Source: Lachnospiraceae bacterium (GTDB lineage: Bacteria > Bacillota > Clostridia > Lachnospirales > Lachnospiraceae). From it: a DNA stretch of 64,000 nt. The DNA is taken from assembly GCA_016291655.1 (NCBI GenBank), contig JAEEYF010000006.1, positions 1 to 64,000 of the forward strand, given 5' to 3'. The notes below the pieces were generated by a model. That model saw only the letters and a list, made by a program, of their open reading frames with translations, did not search any database and was not told the origin of the DNA. This document shows, one piece after another, positions 53,263 to 62,301 of the stretch. Position 1 is the stretch's first letter, and each line of letters starts with the position of its first letter. A program made the position numbers and the translations under genes.

Positions 53263-54044
53263 TCGGCACCTCCCCCTGTCATATATGGTAAGGCATCTCT
53301 GATATAATAGATCATTTTATTGAATATCATATCCGAAATGCTCGGTAAAAACATCATGATGATAATGAGCACTGTGAGACCCACGAATATCTTGATCTGA
53401 AAGCCCACCACAAACATGTTCATCTGCGGAGCAACTTTGGCCAGTATCGCAAGTATTGTATTTACAATAAGTATCGAAGCAAAGATCGGTAAGGTTATTC
53501 TGAATGCAATGATCATGTAATCAAGAATAAACTGCGCAAATGATACATAAATATTCCCGCTCAGGTTCATGCCGGACACGGGAACAACCTCAAAAGAATC
53601 TATGGCAGCTTTGAGTATGAACAGATGCATGTCCGTAACCACCAGCATGAGCGTAACGGCATATCCGAAAAAAGTACTGCTGATGGTAATGTTCATGTTG
53701 CTTGTGGGATCGAATTCCTGAATGTTCGAAAACCCTATCTGCATATCCATCATATTCCCCGCCATGGAAAGTATATTGTAGGCCAGAGTCGCAAAAAGTC
53801 CGAGTATCATGCCGCATATTGCTTCTTTGATCAGTATCACGGCATATCCGATCACACCCGTATAATATAAAGTTGTTACATCCGACACGGTAAAAACTAT
53901 GACGGATACAGCCACTGCCAGCAGTACCTTCGCTCTTTGAGGAACATTCCTCAGTGAGAAAAAAGGAGCTGTAAAAACAAATCCGCTGACTCTTGTAAGG
54001 ATTGCCAAAAATACTTCTAAGTTTTCAAGCGTAAAGGTTGCCAT
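53259..54044 (-). CDS. fliR: Flagellar export protein FliR
   Basis: The 261-residue polytopic membrane protein has the FliR N-terminal pattern (FLAILTRVSGFVFTAPFFS, then VPQRAKVLLA) and the ending GGGAE. It is the single-copy subunit of the FliPQR gate. The ATG at 54044 is 5 nt after GGAGG; a GTG two codons upstream overlaps that site. It precedes fliQ, an inverted order relative to most flagellar operons. Confidence 0.94.
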   Translation of the reverse strand: MATFTLENLEVFLAILTRVSGFVFTAPFFSLRNVPQRAKVLLAVAVSVIVFTVSDVTTLYYTGVIGYAVILIKEAICGMILGLFATLAYNILSMAGNMMDMQIGFSNIQEFDPTSNMNITISSTFFGYAVTLMLVVTDMHLFILKAAIDSFEVVPVSGMNLSGNIYVSFAQFILDYMIIAFRITLPIFASILIVNTILAILAKVAPQMNMFVVGFQIKIFVGLTVLIIIMMFLPSISDMIFNKMIYYIRDALPYMTGGGAE

Positions 54045-54056
54045 ACGCACCTCCCG

Positions 54057-54926
54057 CTAATAGAAGGTCATGACAAGCTGTTCTATAACAAGAGACCATC
54101 CGTCTACGACTATAAACAAAAGTATCTTAAACGGCGTAGAGATCGTTGTGGGCGGCAACATCATCATACCCATAGACATGAGTGTTGCGGAAACAACCAT
54201 GTCTATGACAAGGAACGGGATAAATATTATAAAGCCCATATAAAAGGCGACTCTTAACTCACTTATGATAAAGGAAGGAATGAGCACATAGGTGGGAATG
54301 TCGTCAAGACTGTTGACGGTTTCTATTCCCGCCAGATTGCAGAACAGAGACAGATCCTTTTCGTTCCTGATCTGACCGAACATAAACTCTCTGAGTGGCT
54401 CCATGCCTTTTTCCAAGGCCTGTTCATAGGTGATCTCGTTAGCTTCCAGCGGCTGAATCGCCTCTGTATTGATCTGTGAGAAAACAGGCTCCATAATGAA
54501 GAAGGTCAGGAAAAGCGCCAATCCGATGAGTACCTGATTGGGAGGTGTGGTCTGAAGTCCCAATGCGCTTCTTACAAAATGAAAAACGATGAGAATGCGC
54601 ATAAAACTCGTGACCATTATAAGAATGGACGGAGCAAGGGATATAACGGTCAGGAGAATAAGTATTCTCAAAGTGGTTGAAAGACCGTTATTTGCGTCAC
54701 TTTCATCGTTATTTGTTGTAATTGATATTCCCAGATCTCCGAGTCTTCCGTTTATGTTAATACCCGAACCATCTGTGTTTTCTTCCTCTTCCGTATTATC
54801 GGCTTCCGTAACCGGTGCGGCATAGACCTTCTGAGTTTTGGAAACGAAAACAGAGGTTATTGTAAGGACTATACCAAAAATCACAAAAAAGAGGATCTTT
54901 TTGTAATTTTTTAAGCACTTCATCAT
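54057..54926 (-). CDS. fliP: Flagellar export protein FliP
   Basis: The 289-residue protein has a signal peptide (first about 35 residues), an acidic Asn/Glu/Thr-rich stretch (about 40-85), and then the conserved FliP membrane core with VTSFMRILIVFHFVRSALG and TPPNQVLIGLALFLTFF. It forms the export-gate pentamer. The spacer before the core is longer than in short FliP proteins. It follows fliO by 31 nt. Confidence 0.95.
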   Translation of the reverse strand: MMKCLKNYKKILFFVIFGIVLTITSVFVSKTQKVYAAPVTEADNTEEEENTDGSGININGRLGDLGISITTNNDESDANNGLSTTLRILILLTVISLAPSILIMVTSFMRILIVFHFVRSALGLQTTPPNQVLIGLALFLTFFIMEPVFSQINTEAIQPLEANEITYEQALEKGMEPLREFMFGQIRNEKDLSLFCNLAGIETVNSLDDIPTYVLIPSFIISELRVAFYMGFIIFIPFLVIDMVVSATLMSMGMMMLPPTTISTPFKILLFIVVDGWSLVIEQLVMTFY

Positions 54927-54957
54927 AACCCAATAACCTTATAAATTGATTAGTCGT

Positions 54958-55398
54958 TTATTTGTCAGTTTTATCATCACCCTCAAAAGAATCGGTATTG
55001 TCCCCTTTCTTTTTAAGGAAAGCGGCAAGTACATTAGAAAAACCGTTTGCGGTCAATCCTTGAGCTTTCTTTTCAAAGATCAATTCTTCCTTGGGTAATT
55101 CGCTAATAACATTAATGCTGTCTTTGCCGACAGCTATGGCATAATATCTTGTTCCTATGCGTACCAATTGAAGGAAACGATCTTTAGCGATACAGTACGT
55201 TTCCACAACTTCAAAATTGCCCGTGTTCTTCCCGGACAACTGTTTCGAGGCAACAAACCTCGTAGTGGCCCAGCACGCAACAAGGACAATAATGAAAATT
55301 AATATGATACCTAAGAATTCAAGCAGGTTTTCTCTTGAGGATTTGATACCGGAAGTTTTTCCTGCTGATAAAACCACAAAAGAACAAAACGTCAGCAT
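54958..55398 (-). CDS. fliO: Flagellar biosynthesis protein FliO
   Basis: The 146-residue protein has two N-terminal hydrophobic segments (about 1-12 and 27-47) and a small cytoplasmic domain with LQLVRIGTRYYAIAVGKDSI, typical of FliO, which helps FliP assemble. It lies 2 nt after cheY and before fliP, the normal place. Confidence 0.9.
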   Translation of the reverse strand: MLTFCSFVVLSAGKTSGIKSSRENLLEFLGIILIFIIVLVACWATTRFVASKQLSGKNTGNFEVVETYCIAKDRFLQLVRIGTRYYAIAVGKDSINVISELPKEELIFEKKAQGLTANGFSNVLAAFLKKKGDNTDSFEGDDKTDK

Positions 55399-55400
55399 AA

Positions 55401-55763
55401 TTAACCGATAACTTTTCTAACTGCCTCAAGAACTCTGTCAGCCTGGAAAGGTTTAACAATGAAATCCTTTGCACCGGCCTGAATGGACTCGATAACCATC
55501 GCCTGCTGCCCCATTGCGGAACACATGATGATGTTTGACGCTCCATCCTTTGCACGGATTTCCTTCAAAGCCTGAATTCCGTCTTTCTCGGGCATTGTGA
55601 TATCCATCATTACAAGATCAGGTTTTGTTTCGGAATACTTGTCTACTGCAACGGCACCATTTTCAGCTTCGCCGGCAATATCATAGCCATTCTTTGTAAG
55701 GATGTCTTTAATCATCATTCTCATAAATGCCGCATCGTCGCAAATCAAAATACTCTTAGCCAT
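55401..55763 (-). CDS. cheY: Chemotaxis response regulator CheY
   Basis: The 120-residue single receiver domain has the acidic pair ICDDAAFMR, phosphoacceptor Asp54 (LVMMDITMPEKDG), Ser/Ala switch region MCSAMGQ and Lys in DFIVKPF. CheY-P binds FliM/FliY to change rotation. The ATG at 55763 follows AGGAG by 8 nt; a GTG upstream overlaps that site. It has its own promoter region in the 102-bp gap after fliY. Confidence 0.95.
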   Translation of the reverse strand: MAKSILICDDAAFMRMMIKDILTKNGYDIAGEAENGAVAVDKYSETKPDLVMMDITMPEKDGIQALKEIRAKDGASNIIMCSAMGQQAMVIESIQAGAKDFIVKPFQADRVLEAVRKVIG

Positions 55764-55798
55764 AATCTTCACTCCTATCTCAATATTGTTTGAAAATA

Positions 55799-55822
55799 TT
55801 ATGTTACTTCATTATAACATAA
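55799..55822. promoter_or_regulatory. Inverted repeat over the cheY promoter
   Basis: TTATGTTA and TAACATAA (perfect 8-bp arms, 8-bp spacer) straddle the extended -10 at 55811-55819. It is well placed for a repressor or for a hairpin at the RNA 5' end. Confidence 0.45.
55811..55819 (-). promoter_or_regulatory. Internal extended -10 promoter before cheY
   Basis: TGTTATAAT on the minus strand, with perfect TATAAT at 55816-55811, lies about 50 bp before the cheY start. It is the same element as at pilA. No clear -35 is seen. Confidence 0.5.
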
Positions 55823-55865
55823 AACTCCAACAAAAGATAATCAAATGTGCTACTTTATGCTTTTT

Positions 55866-57050
55866 TTACTTAATAACTTCAGTGATCCTTATGCCAAAGG
55901 ATTCTCCGATCACCACAACTTCACCTTTTGCAACGTATTTGCCGTTTACAAGAACGTCTATGGGTTCACCTGCAAGACGGTTAAGTTCGACAACGGTACC
56001 GGGTGCAAAATCAAGGATCTCTTTGATCGTTCTGCTGGTTCTTCCGAGTTCAACGGAGACCTCCAGCGGAACATCCAGCAGCAGATCGATGTTCTCTGTC
56101 TGAAGCAACGGAGACTGTACCTGCATAAAGGGCTGGAACTGAGCAGGAGAAACGTTTACTTCCTGCTGAGGTGGCATTGCAAATCCCATCTGAGGCATTT
56201 GCATCTGCTGCGGCATCATACCCATACCATAGCCCATGTTCATATTGGGCATCATACCCTGCTGTCCCATCATACCCTGGTTGGGAGCTGAAGCAGCCTG
56301 AGGAGTCGGCTGAGGAGCAGCCTGAGGTGCAGGCTCTGGAGCTGCCTCGGGCTCATCGCCGCCGACGAACTTGCGGTAAAGGCTGCGTGCAAATTCTATG
56401 GGATAAAGCTGCATAAGTTCACTGTCGACCAGATCGCCGACCGTCATCTTAAAGGATACCTTAACAAAATCAGAAGTAAGGAAAGAAGCGATCTTTCCGG
56501 CATCATCCACATTTGTCATATCAATTACCGAAGCATTGGGCGGTGTAATATCCACCTTTGCCTCGATCATTGAAGAAATTGAGGTCGATGCGGATCCCAT
56601 CATCTGATTCATTGCTTCGCTGATGGCACTTAAGTGAAGATCCGACAAGTCTCCTGCGGTATTTGTTCCATCACCGCCCATCATCAGATCCGCAATGACT
56701 TTAACATCATTTTCCTTGAGGATAAGGATATTGTTTCCGTCAAGTCCTTCTTTGTAAAGGATCTGAATGAATATGCAGGGTTTGTCGTATGAACTGACCA
56801 GCTGCTGCCAGTTTACAATCGATACTGAGGGAGTCGAGATATCAACCTTCTGATTTACAAGAGCCGCAAGTGTAGTTGCGGAACTTCCCATCGAAATGTT
56901 TGAGATCTCTCCGATCGCATCCTTTTCTTCATTCGAAAGCGTATCTCCTTCGGATGCGGCGGAAGCGGCCGTCGAGGTATTTTCGGTTGTATCATCATCT
57001 ACGCTGTTAAATAAAGCGTTTATTTCTTCCTGTGACAATAATCCATCCAT
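55866..57050 (-). CDS. fliY: Flagellar switch phosphatase FliY (CheC domain plus FliN domain)
   Basis: The 394-residue C-ring protein has an N-terminal FliM-like CheY-binding peptide (GLLSQEEINALFN) and a CheC-type phosphatase domain with both E-x2-N sites (AIGEISNISMGSSATTLA and SAISEAMNQMMGSAS). A linker rich in Pro/Ala/Gln and then Met/Gln/Gly follows (about 230-305), then a FliN domain (DVPLEVSVELGRTSRTIKEI). It dephosphorylates CheY-P at the motor. The Met-rich part (MMPNMNMGYGMGMMPQQMQM) is unusual. Confidence 0.95.
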   Translation of the reverse strand: MDGLLSQEEINALFNSVDDDTTENTSTAASAASEGDTLSNEEKDAIGEISNISMGSSATTLAALVNQKVDISTPSVSIVNWQQLVSSYDKPCIFIQILYKEGLDGNNILILKENDVKVIADLMMGGDGTNTAGDLSDLHLSAISEAMNQMMGSASTSISSMIEAKVDITPPNASVIDMTNVDDAGKIASFLTSDFVKVSFKMTVGDLVDSELMQLYPIEFARSLYRKFVGGDEPEAAPEPAPQAAPQPTPQAASAPNQGMMGQQGMMPNMNMGYGMGMMPQQMQMPQMGFAMPPQQEVNVSPAQFQPFMQVQSPLLQTENIDLLLDVPLEVSVELGRTSRTIKEILDFAPGTVVELNRLAGEPIDVLVNGKYVAKGEVVVIGESFGIRITEVIK

Positions 57051-57053
57051 AAT

Positions 57054-58031
57054 CTATTCCTCCCTGATAACAGAAGCAATTTTGATAGCATACGAATCTG
57101 ACGATTCACCTGCGAGCGCCGTGAATTTGTAAATGTTGCCGACGTAAATATCCAATTCATCGGATACCTTTTTATCAAGTTTAATAATATCACCTTTGGC
57201 CATATTTATATAATCATTGACAGAAATCACACTTCTGCCAAGGACAGCCTTAACCGGGACGCGAGCTCTCGAGATAGCTGATTCGATAAAGCTTCTGTAG
57301 ATCTCGTCGTTCTTTTCCTGCATGGTCGAATACCAATATTTGGTATTCAATTTATCAATAACCGATTCGATAACCGAATAGGGAATGCAGACATTCATTA
57401 AGCCTTCAACAGTACCTATCTTGATGCTCATTGTGATAAGAGCGATCATCTCGTTGGGACTGATAAATTGAGCAAATTGAGAGTTCGTTTCTATTCTGGT
57501 GAACTGCGGAAACAACTCCACAACATTGCTCCAGGGTTCAGCCAGCTGATTGGTTATCATAACAAAAATGCGCTCAAGGATCGTGATCTCGATCTCGGTA
57601 AAGTTTCTGCTTTTTTCCAAAGGAAGTCCGGCACCGCCCAGCATTCTGTCAACAACAGCAAAACCGATGTTCTCTGACAGTTCAATGATGATGCTTCCTT
57701 CAAGAGGATCAAAATCGATCATTCCCAGCAAAACCGGATTGGAAAGAGCATTTGTAAACTCGGCATAAATGATAGCTTCAGAGTTTACCACTTCTATCTG
57801 GGCATTTGTACGCAGATATGCCGGAAAATGCGTAGAAAGAAGACGTCCGAAGTGCTCAAAAATGATCTCGAGCGTTCTTAAGTGCTCCTTAGAGAATTTG
57901 GAAGGTCTGGTGAAATCGTAATTCTTTACGACAACATCCTTCGTTTCCTTAAATTCTTCGGCATCAATCTCACCTGTCGAAAAGGCTTTCAGCAGGTCAT
58001 CTATTTCTTTTTGGGAAAGTACGTCTCCCAT
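57054..58031 (-). CDS. fliM: Flagellar motor switch protein FliM
   Basis: The 325-residue protein has the N-terminal CheY-P binding peptide (VLSQKEIDDLLKAF), the middle CheC-like domain with MLGGAG, and a C-terminal FliN-like domain. It is a C-ring component. The length is normal. It lies 3 nt before fliY. Confidence 0.96.
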   Translation of the reverse strand: MGDVLSQKEIDDLLKAFSTGEIDAEEFKETKDVVVKNYDFTRPSKFSKEHLRTLEIIFEHFGRLLSTHFPAYLRTNAQIEVVNSEAIIYAEFTNALSNPVLLGMIDFDPLEGSIIIELSENIGFAVVDRMLGGAGLPLEKSRNFTEIEITILERIFVMITNQLAEPWSNVVELFPQFTRIETNSQFAQFISPNEMIALITMSIKIGTVEGLMNVCIPYSVIESVIDKLNTKYWYSTMQEKNDEIYRSFIESAISRARVPVKAVLGRSVISVNDYINMAKGDIIKLDKKVSDELDIYVGNIYKFTALAGESSDSYAIKIASVIREE

Positions 58032-58090
58032 ATTTCATCCCTTTTCTGATAGGTTATTTCTAACAATGTTCCTTACTTCAAACAGACATT

Positions 58091-58627
58091 TTAGTATTGA
58101 ACGGTAAGGTTCATTGTCAGGTCGACAACAAGATCGCTCCCGTTCATATCATCGGAAGTCCTGAAATAGGTTCTGCAATATGAAAGCATCTGTCCCTTGA
58201 TCTCAGCTTCATGATCCGAAAGTTCCTTTGCAGTGTATTGCTTAATAAGATTCATCATGTACTCGTTAAGAACTGCGTGATGATCCTCAATAACCGCCGT
58301 TACTTCTTTGAAATCATCTGCATCGGAATTCAGGTACAATGTCCAGGTAAGAAGAGCATATCTGCTCTTGGATTCACCCTCGTCTCTCTTCAGATTGATC
58401 GTAAGTCCGTTACCGATGACAAAAGGCTTTCTGGAAGCAATGGGAACCTTTGCGTAAGATGTTGCATCCGGATTCTCCAGCTCAAGATTTATCACCGTGC
58501 ATATTCTTTCAACCAGCTTGTTTGCATTGTTGGCAGCCGGAACCACCGAGAAAAGAATAATCGCTGAAAGTATTATGTTGGCAATTACCGCTGCAAGAAT
58601 AGCTATTGCAAGTATGTTCTTTTTCAT
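58091..58627 (-). CDS. fliL: Flagellar basal-body protein FliL
   Basis: The 178-residue protein has an N-terminal membrane helix (about 4-30) and an extracytoplasmic domain (LTINLKRDEGESKSRYALLT). It follows motA-motB directly, the usual FliL place, and fits the role of a stator-associated ring. The low sequence conservation of FliL makes the call partly positional. GGAGGC precedes the ATG. Confidence 0.8.
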   Translation of the reverse strand: MKKNILAIAILAAVIANIILSAIILFSVVPAANNANKLVERICTVINLELENPDATSYAKVPIASRKPFVIGNGLTINLKRDEGESKSRYALLTWTLYLNSDADDFKEVTAVIEDHHAVLNEYMMNLIKQYTAKELSDHEAEIKGQMLSYCRTYFRTSDDMNGSDLVVDLTMNLTVQY

Positions 58628-58641
58628 GTTGCCTCCGAAAA

Positions 58642-59646
58642 TTAATTTGAACTTCTTTTATTATACAAACGGATCTCAACTCTTCTGTTCTTCGCTCTTC
58701 CTTCGGGAGTGGAATTGTCCGCAACCGGTTCATGGTTGCCGCGGCCCGAATAAAAAACATTGCTCCATCCAAGTCCCTTGTATTCGGCAAGATATTCGGC
58801 AACCTCAATGGCTCTGAAAGCCGAAAGAGCGTCGTTATTGCCCAATTCATTGATGTCCGAATAGGTGTTGTCCGTATGTCCTATAACTTCTATCTTATAG
58901 CCTTTATATTGTCTTAAAATATTTCCGAGTCTCGAAAGAACAGGCAACGCCTCGTCTTTGATCTTGTACTGCCCCGTGTCGAAAAGCAGCGAACCGCTTA
59001 CTTCGATCTGAACATATTCATAAGTTTCTTTATCGATAGCTATGTCTATGTCATCGGATATCTTGCTTTTATCCAAAAGTCCTACTATATCCTGATACAT
59101 AACCTCGGATTCCGCTTTGTTGGCTTCTCTTTCCTTTTCTTTTGCAAGAGCTGCAAGCTGTTCTGCAGTCATTTGCTCTCCTGCGTTCTGATCGGAATCG
59201 AGACCGGCAGACCCCTGATCGGGATTCTCACTGCTCGGTACATGATCGCTGTCCTCGCCTTGTTTCTCAAGGTTGTCGGACTGTTCTCCTTTTTGACTGT
59301 TGTTGTCACCGTCACCGGGATTTTCCGCGCCGGCTTCATTGTCATCAACATTATCAACGGATTGACCGTCGTCGGTTTTACCGGTGGTGTTGAAGTATTC
59401 ATCCAGATTACTGAGCTGTGTGGCTCCGCTGGATATCAAAATGCCATCCTCAAAAGATGAACCGCCGCCTTTAAAGATCGAGAACGTGTCCTGAAGCGAC
59501 TTAAGCATGGCTTCAGCTTTACTTTCGTCAACAGAGGACATTGAGAAAAGCAAAACGAAGAAACAAAGAAGAAGATTCATTAAGTCCGAAAAGGTCGCCA
59601 TCCAAGCGGGTGAACCTTTCGGCGGGTCTTCCGGTTTTTTCTTCAA
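58642..59646 (-). CDS. motB: Stator protein MotB with long acidic linker
   Basis: The 334-residue protein has a single membrane helix carrying the proton-binding Asp (WMATFSDLMNLLLCFFVLLF) and a C-terminal OmpA/peptidoglycan-binding domain (IEVIGHTDN). Between them is a linker of about 80 residues (about 85-165) dominated by Asp, Asn, Glu, Gly and Ser. The start is TTG at 59646, 2 nt after motA; no ATG precedes the membrane helix. Confidence 0.94.
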   Translation of the reverse strand: MKKKPEDPPKGSPAWMATFSDLMNLLLCFFVLLFSMSSVDESKAEAMLKSLQDTFSIFKGGGSSFEDGILISSGATQLSNLDEYFNTTGKTDDGQSVDNVDDNEAGAENPGDGDNNSQKGEQSDNLEKQGEDSDHVPSSENPDQGSAGLDSDQNAGEQMTAEQLAALAKEKEREANKAESEVMYQDIVGLLDKSKISDDIDIAIDKETYEYVQIEVSGSLLFDTGQYKIKDEALPVLSRLGNILRQYKGYKIEVIGHTDNTYSDINELGNNDALSAFRAIEVAEYLAEYKGLGWSNVFYSGRGNHEPVADNSTPEGRAKNRRVEIRLYNKRSSN

Positions 59647-59648
59647 AG

Positions 59649-60458
59649 CTATTCACCGCCTTCCTCTCCGCCTTCATTACCTGACATTGCTTGTCTTCGT
59701 TCAGGTGAAATAAAGGATTTGAGTTTTTCTTCTATGATCCTGGGGTTTTCACCTGCCTGGATCGAAAGAAGCCCTTCCACAACTATATTCTTAGCCATGA
59801 TCTCGGCTACGTCATTGGATTTAAGTTTGGTCGATACGGGAATACACAGCCAGTTGGCAAGTATTGAACCGTAGAATGTGGTAACAAGTGCGATAGCCAT
59901 GTTCGGTCCGACCGAATTGATATCTTCAAGGTTACCAAGCATGTTGATAAGTCCTACAAGAGTACCGATCATTCCCCAAGCAGGACCCATGCTGGCAAGG
60001 TTTTCCCAGAAACCTATGTTGGTCTTGTGACGGTCTCCTATACACATCAGTTCCGTTTCAAGAATGCTTCGAACAAACTCCGGATCGGTACCGTCAACGA
60101 TAAGAAGAATTCCTTTTTTAATAAATTCATCTTCGATGGAATTGTTTGCCGCTTCTTCCAGCGCAAGCAATCCTTCTTTACGGGCAACGTTAGAAAGATC
60201 TATGATCTGCTTTATGATCTCCTCTTCGTTGTAATTAACAGGTTTTAAGATCAGCTTTATGGATTTGAGACCATTGATAAATCCCTTAATATCGGAAGAC
60301 ATTACAAGCGAAACGGCAAAAGCTCCGCCGAAGGTGATCATTGCGGACGGCGCATCAAGAAAGGCAAATATACTGGCCACGCCTGCATCGCCCAATGAAA
60401 TTGATATCAATACGAACAGGATTGCTAGTACCAATCCGAGAATCGAAGCTATATCCAA
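59649..60458 (-). CDS. motA: Stator protein MotA
   Basis: The 269-residue protein with four membrane helices has the family phrase SMGPAWGMIGTLVGLINML and the cytoplasmic loop with conserved charged residues. It forms the stator with MotB. It ends in a Gly/Glu tail. The start is TTG (60458), giving MDIASILGLVLAI, the usual MotA beginning. A possible promoter lies in the 101-bp gap upstream. Confidence 0.94.
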   Translation of the reverse strand: MDIASILGLVLAILFVLISISLGDAGVASIFAFLDAPSAMITFGGAFAVSLVMSSDIKGFINGLKSIKLILKPVNYNEEEIIKQIIDLSNVARKEGLLALEEAANNSIEDEFIKKGILLIVDGTDPEFVRSILETELMCIGDRHKTNIGFWENLASMGPAWGMIGTLVGLINMLGNLEDINSVGPNMAIALVTTFYGSILANWLCIPVSTKLKSNDVAEIMAKNIVVEGLLSIQAGENPRIIEEKLKSFISPERRQAMSGNEGGEEGGE

Positions 60459-60501
60459 AACTCACACCAAACCTTTCTTCCGAGAGTCACTACCTCACTT
60501 G

Positions 60502-60530
60502 ATTATACTAAATATCAGGTGAAACCACAA
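60502..60530 (-). promoter_or_regulatory. Possible internal promoter before motA
   Basis: TTGTGG (60530-60525) and TATAAT (60507-60502) are 17 bp apart in the flbD-motA gap. The -10 is perfect but the -35 is weak. Confidence 0.45.
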
Positions 60531-60559
60531 GATGTAACAGAGATTTTTTTCAAAAAATA

Positions 60560-60754
60560 CTACATATTGTTTTGTCCGAAAATTTCTTTCTTGAAATCCA
60601 TGACAAGTTTTTTGATTTCAAGTCTGCTTTCTTTGACCATGATTTTTTTTCCGTTGGTCAAGGTTATGGATGTATCCGGAACCTCTTCAACAGTTTCGAT
60701 AAGATCGGAATTAAGCGTAAACTTTCGATCGTTTAATCTTGTCAGTTCTATCAT
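60560..60754 (-). CDS. flbD: FlbD-family flagellar protein
   Basis: The 64-residue protein MIELTRLNDRKFTLNSDLIE, followed by the ITLTNGKK motif, is the full FlbD (SwrD/YlzI) family length. In B. subtilis SwrD raises stator torque. The ATG at 60754 follows GGAGGAG; the ATG at 60766 is part of that site. It lies between flgE and motA, the usual place. Confidence 0.93.
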   Translation of the reverse strand: MIELTRLNDRKFTLNSDLIETVEEVPDTSITLTNGKKIMVKESRLEIKKLVMDFKKEIFGQNNM

Positions 60755-60776
60755 GGGCTCCTCCATATCCTAACAA

Positions 60777-60797
60777 GGCGGCATAGTATATGCCGCC
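60777..60797 (-). other. Perfect hairpin between flgE and flbD
   Basis: GGCGGCATA and TATGCCGCC form a 9-bp stem with a 3-nt loop, 22 bp after the flgE stop and without a U-run. It probably protects the flgE message 3' end or moderates read-through to flbD. Confidence 0.6.
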
Positions 60798-60819
60798 CCA
60801 TTAATTTTTGTATTTAAGA

Positions 60820-62277
60820 TCATCTCTTGAGATTGATAAGTTCTTCAAGCAGCGTGTCAGAAGTCGTGATGATCCTTGAGTTGGCCTGGAAACCACGCTG
60901 TGTAGTGATCATATTGGTGAATTCGGTTGCAAGATCTACGTTGGACATTTCAAGTACGCCCGTGCTGAAGCTTCCGCCCGCTTCCGCAACAGTCTTTCCG
61001 ATGCCGTCAAATTCGCCGGAGTTCTGTGTGGTTGCAAAAAGGCTTCCGCCTACCGCTTCAAGACCTGCTGCGTTTGCAAACTGAGCAACGACAACCTGTC
61101 CGAGAAGTCTTGATACACCATTGTCATATACGCCGTAGATCAGACCGTTTCCGTCAACGGAACATCCGGTCATGTTTCCGGAGGTACGACCTGCTTTTGT
61201 TCCGTCCAGCGCACCCTTGGTATAGGCAATGGATGTTGAACCGCTGTTTGCGAACATGGTCAATGAAGAGAAATCCACATCGATACCGCCTGCAGGGAAA
61301 GGATCCCCGGCAGTGTCCGTTGTTGCAAGAGAGAAATTGATCGAAGGATATTCATTTGCATCAAGATCGACGTTTTCATCAAAGTTTACATATGAAAACT
61401 TACCGGATGAACCGTCAAACTTAAGCAGGAAATTGTTCGTACTTGTAATGGCACCCGTATCCTGATTTACATCAAAGGTATACTGCTGTCCGCCTACCGT
61501 GAGCGAAAGGCCCGCGTTGGCAACATAAGTGTTGTTTGTCGAATCATAGGTTGAAAGAATGCTCTGTCCCGTGGAATCAACAATGTCCGTAACGGAAACA
61601 TTATATAAAGTCTGATTGTCATCAGCCTGATTCAGTCTCAGGTTTACCGTATAGCTTCTTCCGAGTTTATCAAAGAAGGAAAATGCGGTAAGCTTACCGG
61701 TCGTTGAATCAAAGGCGGTATCAGCACTGTCGATGTTACCCGAAAAATAAACAGCTTCAGTTGCTTCGGGTGCGGAGTACATGTTTTCGGGAGCCATTAT
61801 CCTTAAAGGGCTTACCGTATCCGCAACCGTGGTTGTTTCGTTATTGGGATCAACCTGCCATCCCATAACCGCATAGCCGTCAGCGTTGCAAAGAGTACCT
61901 GCCGCATCTACCGTAAAGGAACCCGCTTTTGTAAAGAGGTTTCCGCCTCCGTTGTTAACAACGAAGAAGCCGTCACCTTCGATCATAAGATCGAAAGGAT
62001 TATCTGTTCTCTGTGATCCGCCGTTGATGCTTACAGACGTCATTACCGACGATACTGTAGAACCGAGACCGATCTGCATGGAGTTCTGACCTGCAGAACC
62101 TGCTTCCGCATTGGGTCCCGTTGCGGATGATGTTTTCTGGTAAAGAACATCTGAAAACGTTACACTGCTGGCCTTGAATCCAACCGTATTTACGTTAGAG
62201 ATGTTATTACCGATAACGTCCATCTTTGTTTGATGGACTTTCAGTCCGGAAACACCGGAATACAATGATCTCATCAT
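60820..62277 (-). CDS. flgE: Flagellar hook protein FlgE
   Basis: The 485-residue protein has the rod/hook N-terminal motif SLYSGVSGLKVHQTKMDVIG (with NNISNVNT next) and the matching C-terminal helix (TEFTNMITTQRGFQANSRII). The middle is a beta-rich hook domain. The ATG at 62277 follows GGAGG; the longer frame to 62397 covers the structured leader and the sigma-28 promoter and is not coding. The gene has its own sigma-28 promoter inside the operon. Confidence 0.95.
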   Translation of the reverse strand: MMRSLYSGVSGLKVHQTKMDVIGNNISNVNTVGFKASSVTFSDVLYQKTSSATGPNAEAGSAGQNSMQIGLGSTVSSVMTSVSINGGSQRTDNPFDLMIEGDGFFVVNNGGGNLFTKAGSFTVDAAGTLCNADGYAVMGWQVDPNNETTTVADTVSPLRIMAPENMYSAPEATEAVYFSGNIDSADTAFDSTTGKLTAFSFFDKLGRSYTVNLRLNQADDNQTLYNVSVTDIVDSTGQSILSTYDSTNNTYVANAGLSLTVGGQQYTFDVNQDTGAITSTNNFLLKFDGSSGKFSYVNFDENVDLDANEYPSINFSLATTDTAGDPFPAGGIDVDFSSLTMFANSGSTSIAYTKGALDGTKAGRTSGNMTGCSVDGNGLIYGVYDNGVSRLLGQVVVAQFANAAGLEAVGGSLFATTQNSGEFDGIGKTVAEAGGSFSTGVLEMSNVDLATEFTNMITTQRGFQANSRIITTSDTLLEELINLKR

Positions 62278-62301
62278 AGTAAATAGACCTCCTGAGTTTT
62301 T

